This document shows positions 19,118 to 28,026 of a stretch of DNA of 64,000 nt, one piece after another; within the stretch, counting starts at the first letter, position 1; every line of letters starts with the position of its first letter. Position numbers and translations under genes: made by a program. The DNA is from an uncultured Rubrobacteraceae bacterium (GTDB lineage Bacteria; Actinomycetota; Rubrobacteria; Rubrobacterales; Rubrobacteraceae). The stretch is taken from positions 62,001-126,000 of the forward strand of contig CADCVE010000001.1 in NCBI GenBank assembly GCA_902806065.1, given 5' to 3'. The notes below the pieces were generated by a model. That model did not search any database. It was given only the letters and a program-made list of their open reading frames with translations, and had not been told where the DNA came from.

Positions 19118-20632
19118 GTGAAACTCTACTCCGCTGACGAAATGACCCGTGCCGACGAGGGCGCTCAGAAGCTCGGCATCCCCGGCGGTGTCCTCATGGA
19201 GCGCGCCAGCGTCGAGATGGCCCGCGCCACACTAGAGCACTTCGGCTCCCTGGAGGGACGCAGAGTGCTCGTCGTCGCGGGTGGAGGAAACAACGGCGGC
19301 GACGGCTTCGTTATCGCCCGCGAGCTCTACCTGGCCGGCGCCGACGTAGCCGTATTCGCCACAAAGGATGAATATGAGGGAGACCCGAAGACAAACCTGG
19401 ACGTCTTGCGCAACCTGGACGTTCACTTCATTGATCGGGACGGGTTCGAGGAAGAGTTGAGCGGGACGGACCTCGTAGTGGACGCACTCCTCGGGACTGG
19501 CTTTCGGGGTGAGGTGCGCGAGGACGTGGTGGAGCTTATACAGGAGATCAACGAGTCGGAGGCCGCTGTCGTCTCGGTTGACGTGCCTTCCGGCGTAGAC
19601 GGCTCGACGGGTGAGGTATGGGGAGCGGCGGTGTGGGCCGATCTGACGGTATGCGGGCACGCGGCGAAGCTTGGCTGCGTCGTCTCGCCGGGCCGGGAGT
19701 ACTCCGGAGAGGTCGTCGTGGTAGAGATCGGGATTCCCCCCGAAGCGGATGTGGAGCCGGAAGCTACGTGGACGGACGCCGGTTCTTTGAAGGGCCTCGT
19801 ACCACGACGGGCCGGGGCATCCCACAAGTACTCGGCGGGGGCGCTGCTCATCGTCGCGGGTTCCAGGATGGCTACGGGCGCGGCGGTTATGGTGGCTCGG
19901 GGGGCGCAGAGGGCCGGGTGCGGCATAATCTTCGTCGCGACCGCTGAGGGCGTCGCCCCCCTCGTGGATGCCCAACTCATCGAGGTGCTCGTCTCCGGGG
20001 TGCCCGAGGACGACGAAGGCGACATGGCCGCCGGCGCTCTGGACACCATACTGGAGCAGGCTCAGGGGGCTTCGGCGGTGGTGCTCGGGCCCGGGATGGG
20101 GGTCGGAGAGGGGGGGCGCGGGATCGTCGAGGGGGTGCTAAAGGAGACCGGCGTGCCCGTGTTGCTCGACGCCGACGCCATCTCGAACCTCTCTGGAACG
20201 GAGGTTCTCGCCGGGAGGGAGACGCCGCCCGTGATCACGCCGCATCCCGGCGAACTCGGAAGGCTCTTGGGGGAGAGTCCCAAGGAGATTCAGGCCCGCA
20301 GGCTCTCCCTGACGCGCCAAACAGCCGGAGAGGGCGGCTGCTGCGTCGTGCTCAAGGGCGCGGATACGCTGGTGGCATACGATGGTCTCGTATCGGTCAA
20401 CTCTACCGGCGGTCCGCAGCTTGCCACCGCGGGGACGGGGGACGTGCTCTCCGGCATCACGGGCGCGCTTCTCGCACGTGGGATGGACCCTTACGACGCG
20501 GCGCGGACCGGCGCCTGGGCGCACGGGCGGGCCGCGGAGCTGTGGCTCGAAGAGAGCGGCTGGCCGCCGGAGAGTATGGTTGCGACCGACCTCTTATCCT
20601 ATTTGCCGCGGGCGTTCGGCGAGATCTACTAG
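19118..20632 (+). CDS. nnr: Bifunctional NAD(P)H-hydrate epimerase/dehydratase
   Basis: YjeF_N 'VVAGGGNNGGDGFVIAREL' plus carbohydrate-kinase-like 'LGPGMG', 'LDADAISNL', 'TPHPGELGRLL', 'TGDVLSGITGALLA'. Confidence 0.95.
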   Translation: MKLYSADEMTRADEGAQKLGIPGGVLMERASVEMARATLEHFGSLEGRRVLVVAGGGNNGGDGFVIARELYLAGADVAVFATKDEYEGDPKTNLDVLRNLDVHFIDRDGFEEELSGTDLVVDALLGTGFRGEVREDVVELIQEINESEAAVVSVDVPSGVDGSTGEVWGAAVWADLTVCGHAAKLGCVVSPGREYSGEVVVVEIGIPPEADVEPEATWTDAGSLKGLVPRRAGASHKYSAGALLIVAGSRMATGAAVMVARGAQRAGCGIIFVATAEGVAPLVDAQLIEVLVSGVPEDDEGDMAAGALDTILEQAQGASAVVLGPGMGVGEGGRGIVEGVLKETGVPVLLDADAISNLSGTEVLAGRETPPVITPHPGELGRLLGESPKEIQARRLSLTRQTAGEGGCCVVLKGADTLVAYDGLVSVNSTGGPQLATAGTGDVLSGITGALLARGMDPYDAARTGAWAHGRAAELWLEESGWPPESMVATDLLSYLPRAFGEIY

Positions 20633-20777
20633 ACGTTCACCGCGAAGGTTGCGCCGGTCCCCTACCAGTACTTCTTGAACTGCGGAAACACCACAACGCG
20701 CGGCGTTAGTGTACGGAGCTAGTATTTGGAGTAGTATCAGCGAGACGGAGACGGATATGTGAAGAGGGGTTTGGGGC

Positions 20778-21257
20778 TTGAAGCAACAAGACATCCGGGA
20801 GCTTAGGGTCGGGGAGATCATGGAGACCGATTGGCCTACTTTAGGGCCCGAGAGTACTATAGAAGAGGCGATCAAGCTCTTCGCCGAGGCCCGCATCTCC
20901 GGCGCCCCGGTCGTCGAGGGAGAGCGTCTGGTGGGGATCATCACCGAGGGCGACCTGATCTTCCAGGACGCCGACATAAAAGCCCCCGGCTTCCTCGACA
21001 TCCTTGGCGGCATTATTCCTCTGGGCAACACCGAGGAGTACCGCAAAGAGGTCCTCAAGAGCGCGGGCGTCACCGTGGGCGAGGTTATGAGCGACGACCC
21101 CATAACCGTTATCCCCGAAGCTACCCTGGCCGAGACCGCGACCGTCATGGCCGAGCAGCGCAAGAAGATACTGCCCGTCGTCGAGGGTGAACGGCTCGTC
21201 GGGGTCATAACCCGCATGGATATCCTTACCCTCCACGTCCTCAAGCCCCGCTTCTAA
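20778..21257 (+). CDS. CBS domain protein (pair of CBS motifs)
   Basis: 'VGEIMETDWPTLGPESTIEEA', 'GAPVVEGERLVGIITEGDLI', 'VIPEATLAETATVM'. Confidence 0.9.
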   Translation: MKQQDIRELRVGEIMETDWPTLGPESTIEEAIKLFAEARISGAPVVEGERLVGIITEGDLIFQDADIKAPGFLDILGGIIPLGNTEEYRKEVLKSAGVTVGEVMSDDPITVIPEATLAETATVMAEQRKKILPVVEGERLVGVITRMDILTLHVLKPRF

Positions 21258-21265
21258 CAGGCCGC

Positions 21266-22369
21266 GTGATCGGCCAGGGTATACCGGAGCCCCCGAGCCG
21301 CACCTGGGCTGAGGTGGATCTCGGCGCGATCCGCCATAACGTCCGCGCCCTGAAACGTCGCGCAAACGGCAGCGGCACCCGTCTCATGGCCGTCGTGAAG
21401 GCCGACGCCTACGGACACGGCGCCGTCCCCACGGCCCGCGCCGCCCTCGAAGCCGGCGCTGACTCTCTAGCAGTCGTAACGGCCGAGGAGGGCGCCGAGC
21501 TAAGAAACGCCGGCATCAACGCCCCGATCCTCGTCTTCACCGACCTCCTTCCAGGCACACTCACCCTCGCCAAAGAGAACCGCTTGCAAGTCACCGCCCA
21601 CTCCATCCCGAGCGCGAAGCGTATCGCGGCGCAGCCCGGCCTCGAAGCGCACCTCAAGGTCAACACCGGCATGAACCGCTGGGGTGTCGAGCCGAACGAA
21701 GTAGGGGAGGCCCGCAAGATATTGGGAGACCGCATGATCGGGGTTTACACTCATCTCGCTTCAGCCGACTCCGATAAACAAGTCACCCACCGCCAGCTAC
21801 ATGCCTTCGATGAGGTTCTCGCCGCGCACCCCTTCGGCGGCGTCCTCGTACACGCGGCTAACTCCGCCGGCACGCTCTGGCATCCTTCCTCCCACTACGA
21901 CTGCATCCGCCCCGGCGTGGCGCTCTACGGCTTGCACCCCGCTGGCGACGAGGGCGACCCGGAGAGAGAAGACTTGAGGCCCGCACTCTCTTTGAAGAGC
22001 TACGTAGCCGGGGTGCGGCGTCTCTCGCCCGGTGAGGGCGTCTCCTACGGGTTGACGTTCAGGGCCGGGGAGCCGATGTACGCCGCGACGGTACCGGTTG
22101 GGTACGCGGAGGGGTACCGCCGCAGCCTCTCCAACAGGGCGGCGGCGCTCGTGCGCGGGGAGCGGCGTCCACTTCTGGGGCGGGTTACCATGGATGCTTG
22201 TATCTTTGGGGTCGATAAAATAGTAGAGGTCGGGGACGAGGTTGTTCTGATCGGCAAGCAAGGTGCGGAGAGCGTTCGGGCTGAAGAGGTCGGCGGGTGG
22301 GCGGGCACGATAAACTATGAGGTAACAACCGGGATACAGGGTCGGCGAGTAGAGAGGAGCTACACATAA
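21266..22369 (+). CDS. alr: Alanine racemase
   Basis: 'TWAEVDLGAIRHNVRALK', 'AVVKADAYGHGAV', 'VNTGMNRWGV', 'ANSAGTL'. Confidence 0.96.
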   Translation: MIGQGIPEPPSRTWAEVDLGAIRHNVRALKRRANGSGTRLMAVVKADAYGHGAVPTARAALEAGADSLAVVTAEEGAELRNAGINAPILVFTDLLPGTLTLAKENRLQVTAHSIPSAKRIAAQPGLEAHLKVNTGMNRWGVEPNEVGEARKILGDRMIGVYTHLASADSDKQVTHRQLHAFDEVLAAHPFGGVLVHAANSAGTLWHPSSHYDCIRPGVALYGLHPAGDEGDPEREDLRPALSLKSYVAGVRRLSPGEGVSYGLTFRAGEPMYAATVPVGYAEGYRRSLSNRAAALVRGERRPLLGRVTMDACIFGVDKIVEVGDEVVLIGKQGAESVRAEEVGGWAGTINYEVTTGIQGRRVERSYT

Positions 22370-22752
22370 TGTTCGAGGACCTTGACTGGAAGGGCGCCTT
22401 CAGGCGGGCCGCCTTCGCCGCCGCGCTGTACCTCTTGTTCGTCTACGTAATGAGCGTCGCGTTCCCGGAGTCCTTCGGTGCCGGCAACTTTACCTCGTCA
22501 CTGATCATCGCCGTATTCTTCTTCTTCGTCTACGCTCCCGTCTTCGCCTTCGCCGAGCGGCGCAAGAAGCGGCGCGTCGCCGAGCTGAAGGCCCAGACGA
22601 AGGGTACGAAGTCAGGCGCGAAGGCCCGAGCCAACCCCAAATCCACGACCGGAGCAGACGACGAGCCCGATCCAGAGAATTCAGAGAACCTCAGGGGACG
22701 CCACAACCCGAATACCAGCCGCAGAAAGGCGTCGAGGCGGCGGCGGCGCTGA
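22369..22752 (+). CDS. Small membrane protein with basic C-terminus, unknown function
   Basis: Start overlaps alr stop (TAATG); two TM segments. Confidence 0.6.
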   Translation: MFEDLDWKGAFRRAAFAAALYLLFVYVMSVAFPESFGAGNFTSSLIIAVFFFFVYAPVFAFAERRKKRRVAELKAQTKGTKSGAKARANPKSTTGADDEPDPENSENLRGRHNPNTSRRKASRRRRR

Positions 22753-22820
22753 AGCCGGAGCCGGAGAGCGCTCCCGTTTTCGAGGCGCTCTCGCGTTCGT
22801 ATCCGCTCGATGTAGAGACG

Positions 22821-23531
22821 TTGCTCCGCGAGGTGCCGGAGCTACGCCTCGCCCGCCACCAGTCACAGGGACCCTTCCACCACCTGGATACCCTGGAGCA
22901 CATCTTAGAGACCGTGCGGGGTGTGGAGAGGGAGTTATCCGAGGGCCGGATCGGCGCGCGGGTCAGCGAGGAGGGGCGCTACGGTCTCTTTGTCGTCGGC
23001 CTTCTGCACGACGTCGCCAAGCCTGTCACGCGTGCGGAGATCGAGGGCCGCGTGCTCTTCGTCGCCCACGATACTTTGGGCGCGCGCATGGCTCACCATG
23101 TCTGCCGGCGGCTCGGGCTCTCCGCCCGCGTCACCGATCTCGCCGTCACCCTCACGGCGCTGCACCTGAAGATAGGCTTCATGGGCAACCCCCGCTCGGA
23201 CTATGAACCCGAAAGGCTCGCCCGGGCCGCGGGACCTTTCGGGGAAGAACTCGCGGTCCTTTCTTGGGCCGACCGTCTCGCCGCCCGAGGCCCACGTCTG
23301 AAGGAGGAGCACATCGAGCGTCACCGCGATCTCTGCACCAGGTTCCTCAACGTCAGCCGCAACCTCGGTCCCTACCCGGAGCCCGACTACAACAGCCTCG
23401 CCAGCAAGACGAATGTCGCGCCCGGTGCCGATGTTGGATACGCCGCGAGTCGGGTGAGGCTTCTCGTGGCCCGTGGGCTATCCGAGAGCGAGGCCGTGCG
23501 CCACGTCGCCAGGGTATCCTGCTCCGCTTAG
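22821..23531 (+). CDS. HD domain phosphohydrolase-like protein (true start probably upstream)
   Basis: 'HHLDTLEHILETV', 'LLHDVAKP', 'HDTLGARMAHHVCRRL'. Confidence 0.8.
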   Translation: MLREVPELRLARHQSQGPFHHLDTLEHILETVRGVERELSEGRIGARVSEEGRYGLFVVGLLHDVAKPVTRAEIEGRVLFVAHDTLGARMAHHVCRRLGLSARVTDLAVTLTALHLKIGFMGNPRSDYEPERLARAAGPFGEELAVLSWADRLAARGPRLKEEHIERHRDLCTRFLNVSRNLGPYPEPDYNSLASKTNVAPGADVGYAASRVRLLVARGLSESEAVRHVARVSCSA

Positions 23532-23640
23532 TTCGCCAAGCTTCACGCAACCGGAGGTTTGCGCTTCCAAAAAAGCGTCGTTGAGGATATTATCGGTCTG
23601 GTTGAATGGAAGCTGTAGCTACGGAGCATGGAGGTTTGGC

Positions 23641-23841
23641 GTGGGCATAAGGCGGGCCAGGAGGGATCGTTGGATCTATGGGGTGTGTGGTGGGATAGCC
23701 CGGCGTTACGGGTGGAGCTCGACGGCGGTGCGGGCAGTAGTCGTACTACTGGCGATCTTGATACCCGGAATCAGCGTGATACCGGCGGTCCTGATCTACG
23801 TCCTCCTCGGATACCTCCTCCCGGAAGCGGACGAGTTTTAA
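23641..23841 (+). CDS. PspC domain protein
   Basis: 'DRWIYGVCGGIARRYGWSSTAVRAVVVLLAILIPG...YVLLGYLLPE'; RBS GGAGG before GTG. Confidence 0.88.
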   Translation: MGIRRARRDRWIYGVCGGIARRYGWSSTAVRAVVVLLAILIPGISVIPAVLIYVLLGYLLPEADEF

Positions 23842-23844
23842 CAG

Positions 23845-24474
23845 TTGGACTTCGCCGAGGCCCAGAAACAAGCGCTTGGTTCACGCAATTGCGGCCCCCC
23901 ATGCAACTCCAGAACACGGGTCGTCTTCGGGGAAGGTCCCCTGAACGCCGAGCTCGTTATCGTGGGAGAAGCTCCCGGCTTCAATGAAGACAAAGAGGGG
24001 AAGCCGTTCCGGGGCGCGTCGGGAATGCTCCTCGACCGTCTCCTCGCCTCCGTCGGGCTGGAGCGTGAAGAGGTCTATCTCACGACCCTTCTGAAGTGCC
24101 GCCCGCCCGACGACCGCTCCCCAAAGCCGGCGGAGATCAATGCCTGCCGCCCATACCTCCTCGCTCAGCTCTCCGCGATAGATCCGAAGGTTGTGGTGGC
24201 GCTCGGGGACCTGGCGAGCCGCTCCCTCACCGGACGCAAGGAGGCCGTCTCGCGCATTCGGGGCCGCGTCATCCCGCTCGACGGCCGCTACGTCTTCCCG
24301 ACGCTCTCCCTGAGCCGGGCGCTCTACACCCCGGCGGATCGCGCGCTCCTAGTCTCGGACTTCTCCCGCCTGCCCGAGCTTCTCACCTCTGAACGCCCGC
24401 TCACCTACGAGACCCTCAACGTCTCCCACGTTCCATCCGCCGAACGCGAACCCCTGCAACCCGGCCTCTGGTAG
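23845..24474 (+). CDS. Type-4 uracil-DNA glycosylase (UDG family 4)
   Basis: 'CNSRTRVVFGEGPLNAELVIVGEAPGFNEDKEGKPFRGASGMLLDRLL', 'LLKCRPPDDRSP'. Confidence 0.92.
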   Translation: MDFAEAQKQALGSRNCGPPCNSRTRVVFGEGPLNAELVIVGEAPGFNEDKEGKPFRGASGMLLDRLLASVGLEREEVYLTTLLKCRPPDDRSPKPAEINACRPYLLAQLSAIDPKVVVALGDLASRSLTGRKEAVSRIRGRVIPLDGRYVFPTLSLSRALYTPADRALLVSDFSRLPELLTSERPLTYETLNVSHVPSAEREPLQPGLW

Positions 24475-24481
24475 AAATCTC

Positions 24482-24961
24482 ATGCAGGAGACCCCCCTCG
24501 AATGGGACGACCTGAACCAGGACGACCTCGAAGCTCTCGCCGCTAGAGTGGCAACCTCTCTCATGCCTGGTGACATAATCGTGCTGAACGGCGAGGTGGG
24601 CGCCGGCAAGACGACCTTTACCCGGGCGGCGGCCCGCGCTCTCGGCGTCCGGGAGACGGTTACGAGCCCAACCTACCAGTTCGCCCGCTCCTACGAGGGC
24701 GAAGCCAACGGGCGTCCGGTCACGATAAACCATCTAGACCTCTACCGGCTTGAGGGTCTAGACGTTCGGGACGCCCTGGAACTCGACGATTATCTGCTAC
24801 CGGGCTCCGTCACCTTCATGGAGTGGGCGGAACCCGCGCTCGACCTCTTGCAAGAGCCAGGGGTCGTGGAGATCCTGCACCGCTCCCCAACCACGCGCCG
24901 GGTGCGGCTCTCCGGTCCCCTGGCCGTACGGCTCTCCCCGGAGCCACCGGCGACGTGCTGA
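24482..24961 (+). CDS. tsaE: tRNA t6A biosynthesis ATPase TsaE
   Basis: 'LNGEVGAGKTTFTRAAARALG', 'VTSPTYQFARSY', 'HLDLYRL'. Confidence 0.94.
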   Translation: MQETPLEWDDLNQDDLEALAARVATSLMPGDIIVLNGEVGAGKTTFTRAAARALGVRETVTSPTYQFARSYEGEANGRPVTINHLDLYRLEGLDVRDALELDDYLLPGSVTFMEWAEPALDLLQEPGVVEILHRSPTTRRVRLSGPLAVRLSPEPPATC

Positions 24962-25650
24962 TACTCGCCCTCGACTCCTCGACAGGCGTCGTTACCGTCG
25001 CCATCGCCCGTGCCAGCGAGTCCGGGCGGGAGGTGCTCGCGGAGGTCTCCGTCCCCTCCCGCGGTGCCTCCGAGGTCCTGCTACCCGCAACTGACGCCGC
25101 CTTGAGCCTCGCCGGGTGCGACCTCGGTGAGGTAGAGCGCATCCTGGTCGGGGTCGGCCCCGGCACCTTCACCGGCATCCGCATCGCCCTGGCCGCTGCG
25201 AGGGGCCTGGCGTTGGCGACTGGCGCTGCACTCTCGAAAAACTCTACTCTAGCCGCCCTCGCCGCCCCGGCATCAGTGAGTATGGAGGAGTCTGATGTGC
25301 TCGCCGTACTCGACGCGAAACGCCGTCAGGTCTTCGTGCAACGCTTCGCTGGCGGACACGCTTCGGAAGAAATACTGTGCATAGCGCCCGAAGAACTTCC
25401 CGCGCCGGACGAGAGCTTGCGGAGGTACCGTACGCTTCTCGTCGGTGACGGCGCCGTACGGTACAGAGCCATTCTCTCCGGTTTGGGGCGTATCCCGCCC
25501 GGCGCTTCGCCGCTGCACCGGGTGACGGCGACGGGGCACGTCCTCTCGGCGGACCTCTCGCCGGTGCCCGCGCGCGAGGTCGTCCCGCTGTACGTCCGCG
25601 AGCCGGACGCCGAGGTGAGGAGGGACCTCAACCCCTGGAGCAGGGGATGA
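24955..25650 (+). CDS. tsaB: tRNA t6A biosynthesis protein TsaB
   Basis: 'LILALDSSTGVVTVAI', 'VGVGPGTFTGIRIALAAARGLA'; GTG start overlaps tsaE end. Confidence 0.93.
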   Translation: MLILALDSSTGVVTVAIARASESGREVLAEVSVPSRGASEVLLPATDAALSLAGCDLGEVERILVGVGPGTFTGIRIALAAARGLALATGAALSKNSTLAALAAPASVSMEESDVLAVLDAKRRQVFVQRFAGGHASEEILCIAPEELPAPDESLRRYRTLLVGDGAVRYRAILSGLGRIPPGASPLHRVTATGHVLSADLSPVPAREVVPLYVREPDAEVRRDLNPWSRG

Positions 25651-26102
25651 AGGAGCCGCGCATTCGTGCGATGCGTCTCTCGGATTTGCCAGCGGTGATG
25701 GAGATTGGAGGGCGAAGTTTGCCCCGCCCGTGGAGCGAGGTTGTCTGGCGCGAGGAGTTTTACAGTCCTTTCGGCTTGTATTTGATCCTCGAAGAAAGCA
25801 GTGCTCTCTGCGGTTTCATCGGCCTCAAACTCATCTCCGATGAGGCGCATGTCATGACGATCGCGGTGTGCCCGGAGCGCCGCCGCCAAGGGCTCGCCCG
25901 GACCCTCATCAAAGCCGCCCTCAGCGAACCAGCCTCCGCCGGAGCCCGCCACGTTTACCTGGAAGTGCGTCCGAGCAACCTCGCCGCCCGCGCGCTCTAT
26001 GCCTCTCTAGGCTTCGTGGAGACTGGTGTCCGCCCCGGTTACTACGGCGACGAGGACGCGCTACTCATGACTCTCGATCTTCGGAAGAATCCTCTCCCGT
26101 AG
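25647..26102 (+). CDS. rimI: Ribosomal-protein-alanine N-acetyltransferase (GNAT)
   Basis: 'IRAMRLSDLPAVMEI', 'VCPERRRQGLARTLI', 'EVRPSNLAARALYASLGF'. Confidence 0.9.
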   Translation: MKEPRIRAMRLSDLPAVMEIGGRSLPRPWSEVVWREEFYSPFGLYLILEESSALCGFIGLKLISDEAHVMTIAVCPERRRQGLARTLIKAALSEPASAGARHVYLEVRPSNLAARALYASLGFVETGVRPGYYGDEDALLMTLDLRKNPLP

Positions 26103-26331
26103 AGTCCTGGCGAATCTCCCGCTCCCTGCGCGCCTCCTCGCGGCGGCGGCGGAGTTCCTCGGGCGGCTCGAAGGGTTTCAGGAGAAACAAGGTCGGGGCG
26201 AGGCAGACCAGGAAGCTCACGAAAATAGCCGAGGCGATAAAAGGGTCTACCGGACCCCGTACCACGTAGATCAGAAACTGGACCAGCATTACCAGCGCGA
26301 TAAAAGCAAATAGCAACGAAAACATACGCAC
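26065..26331 (-). CDS. Small membrane protein, unknown function; probable leaderless GTG start
   Basis: 'VRMFSLLFAFIALVMLVQFLIYVV...ASAIFVSFLVCLAPTLFLL' plus charged tail; minus-strand TATACT-N6-GTG. Confidence 0.65.
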   Translation of the reverse strand: MRMFSLLFAFIALVMLVQFLIYVVRGPVDPFIASAIFVSFLVCLAPTLFLLKPFEPPEELRRRREEARREREIRQDSTGEDSSEDRES

Positions 26332-26831
26332 ATTATTAGTATAGCCGGTAAGCCCGTGAGCCAATACATATTCGGTGAATTCGTTCGGTCTCTGCTAGCC
26401 TCCTCGTCCGGCTGGCGCGGCAGCTATGAAAGGACAATCCCAGTGGCGCAAATCAAAATCTACGGTGTCGGAGAACATCTCGGTCCGATCAAATCCAGGC
26501 TCTCCTGTGTGTTCCGCTCTTGTGCCGTGGATGCGCTCTCGTTCCCGCAAGATAAACGGGCGCACCACTTCTTTTTGCTCGAAGCCGAGGACTTTCGACG
26601 AATGAAGAACCTGATTCGCCTGCTGTTAGAGAGTGCAAAGGGATCTGTACGTGGTCCCCGCTGACCTCGAAGTGACGATCCGGAGACGCCGAAACACAAC
26701 TGGAGTCTGCACCCGTCGTGCACAGCACCGAAGCCGGCCCGGCGCTTCATGACCCAACGAGCCAACCATGCTTGAAGAAATGCACCATCGTCGAAGTAAA
26801 AGAGTCGGTAGCTGGCGGCTATAATCAACCC

Positions 26832-27821
26832 GTGATCCTCGCTATAGAAACCTCCTGCGATGATACGTGCGCCGCTGTTCTAGACTCCAACGGCCGCCGC
26901 GCCCTCTCCAACGTCGTGCACACCCAGACCGAGCACGAGCGCTACGGTGGCGTCGTCCCCGAAGTTGCCTCCCGCGCTCACCTCGAACGCCTCGACGGCG
27001 TAGTGGAGAAGGCACTCACCGATGCCAGAATAGACTTGGATGAGATCGGGCGCATTGCGGTCACGGTGCGGCCGGGACTCATCGGGGCGCTCCTCGTTGG
27101 TCTCTCCGCCGCCAAGGGGCTCGCCTACGCGCGCAAGCTCCCCCTGGTACCCGTAAACCACCTCGAAGGCCACGTCGCCGCCGCCTACCTCGCCGATCCT
27201 ACTCTCGAACCGCCCTTCGTTGCCCTCATCGCCTCCGGCGGGCACACCGCCCTCTACTCCGTAACCGCGGGTGGACTGAACCTCCTCGGCCAGACCTTTG
27301 ACGACGCCGCAGGCGAGGCTCTCGACAAGGGCGCCCGTATGCTCGGACTCGGCTTCCCCGGTGGCCCCGCTATCTCCGGGGCCGCGAGTAACGCCGACGA
27401 CCCGGAGCGTTACGAGTTCCCTGTCGCCCTCAAGGACAAGAATAACCTCGACTTCAGCTTCTCCGGCCTCAAGACCAGCCTGCTCTACAAGCTGAAGGCG
27501 CTCGGCGAGGAGAAGGTCCGGGAAGAGTTGCCGAACCTGGCCGCGGGCTACGAGGCGGCCGTCGTGGAGGCGCTCTCTCGCAAGCTATTGCGGGCGGCGG
27601 AGATACACAATGCCCCGGCGCTGGTCGTCGCGGGAGGTGTGGCCGCCAACGCTTCTCTGCGCCGTACCGTAACCGGAGAGTGCGAGAGGCGGGGCATCAG
27701 GCTCGTCATCCCGCCGCCCGATCTGTGCACCGACAACGCGGCCATGATCGGGGCCGCCGCCGCGACCACTCTCGCCATCCCCTTCCCGGACTACCTCAGC
27801 ATCAACGCACGCAGCGTGTAG
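26832..27821 (+). CDS. tsaD: tRNA threonylcarbamoyladenosine transferase TsaD (GTG start)
   Basis: 'ILAIETSCDDTCAAV', 'VPEVASRAHLE', 'NHLEGHVAAAYL', 'VAGGVAANASLRR'. Confidence 0.96.
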   Translation: MILAIETSCDDTCAAVLDSNGRRALSNVVHTQTEHERYGGVVPEVASRAHLERLDGVVEKALTDARIDLDEIGRIAVTVRPGLIGALLVGLSAAKGLAYARKLPLVPVNHLEGHVAAAYLADPTLEPPFVALIASGGHTALYSVTAGGLNLLGQTFDDAAGEALDKGARMLGLGFPGGPAISGAASNADDPERYEFPVALKDKNNLDFSFSGLKTSLLYKLKALGEEKVREELPNLAAGYEAAVVEALSRKLLRAAEIHNAPALVVAGGVAANASLRRTVTGECERRGIRLVIPPPDLCTDNAAMIGAAAATTLAIPFPDYLSINARSV

Positions 27822-28026
27822 AGATCGCCAGCGCGAGTACGGATGCCCCGCCGGGATGAAACGCGATACTCGCTGCTTGCGTCGCGGTTGATGCTTGCTC
27901 TTGACGGAAGATAGCTACTCTGCAAAAGTACGGGAGCATCCAATTGCCGTTCGATGTTTCCTTAGAATGCCTGGAGGCGTGTAATGGAGGGAGAGTAGCC
28001 TGCTAACGGGTTCCAAGTTCGCGAGG

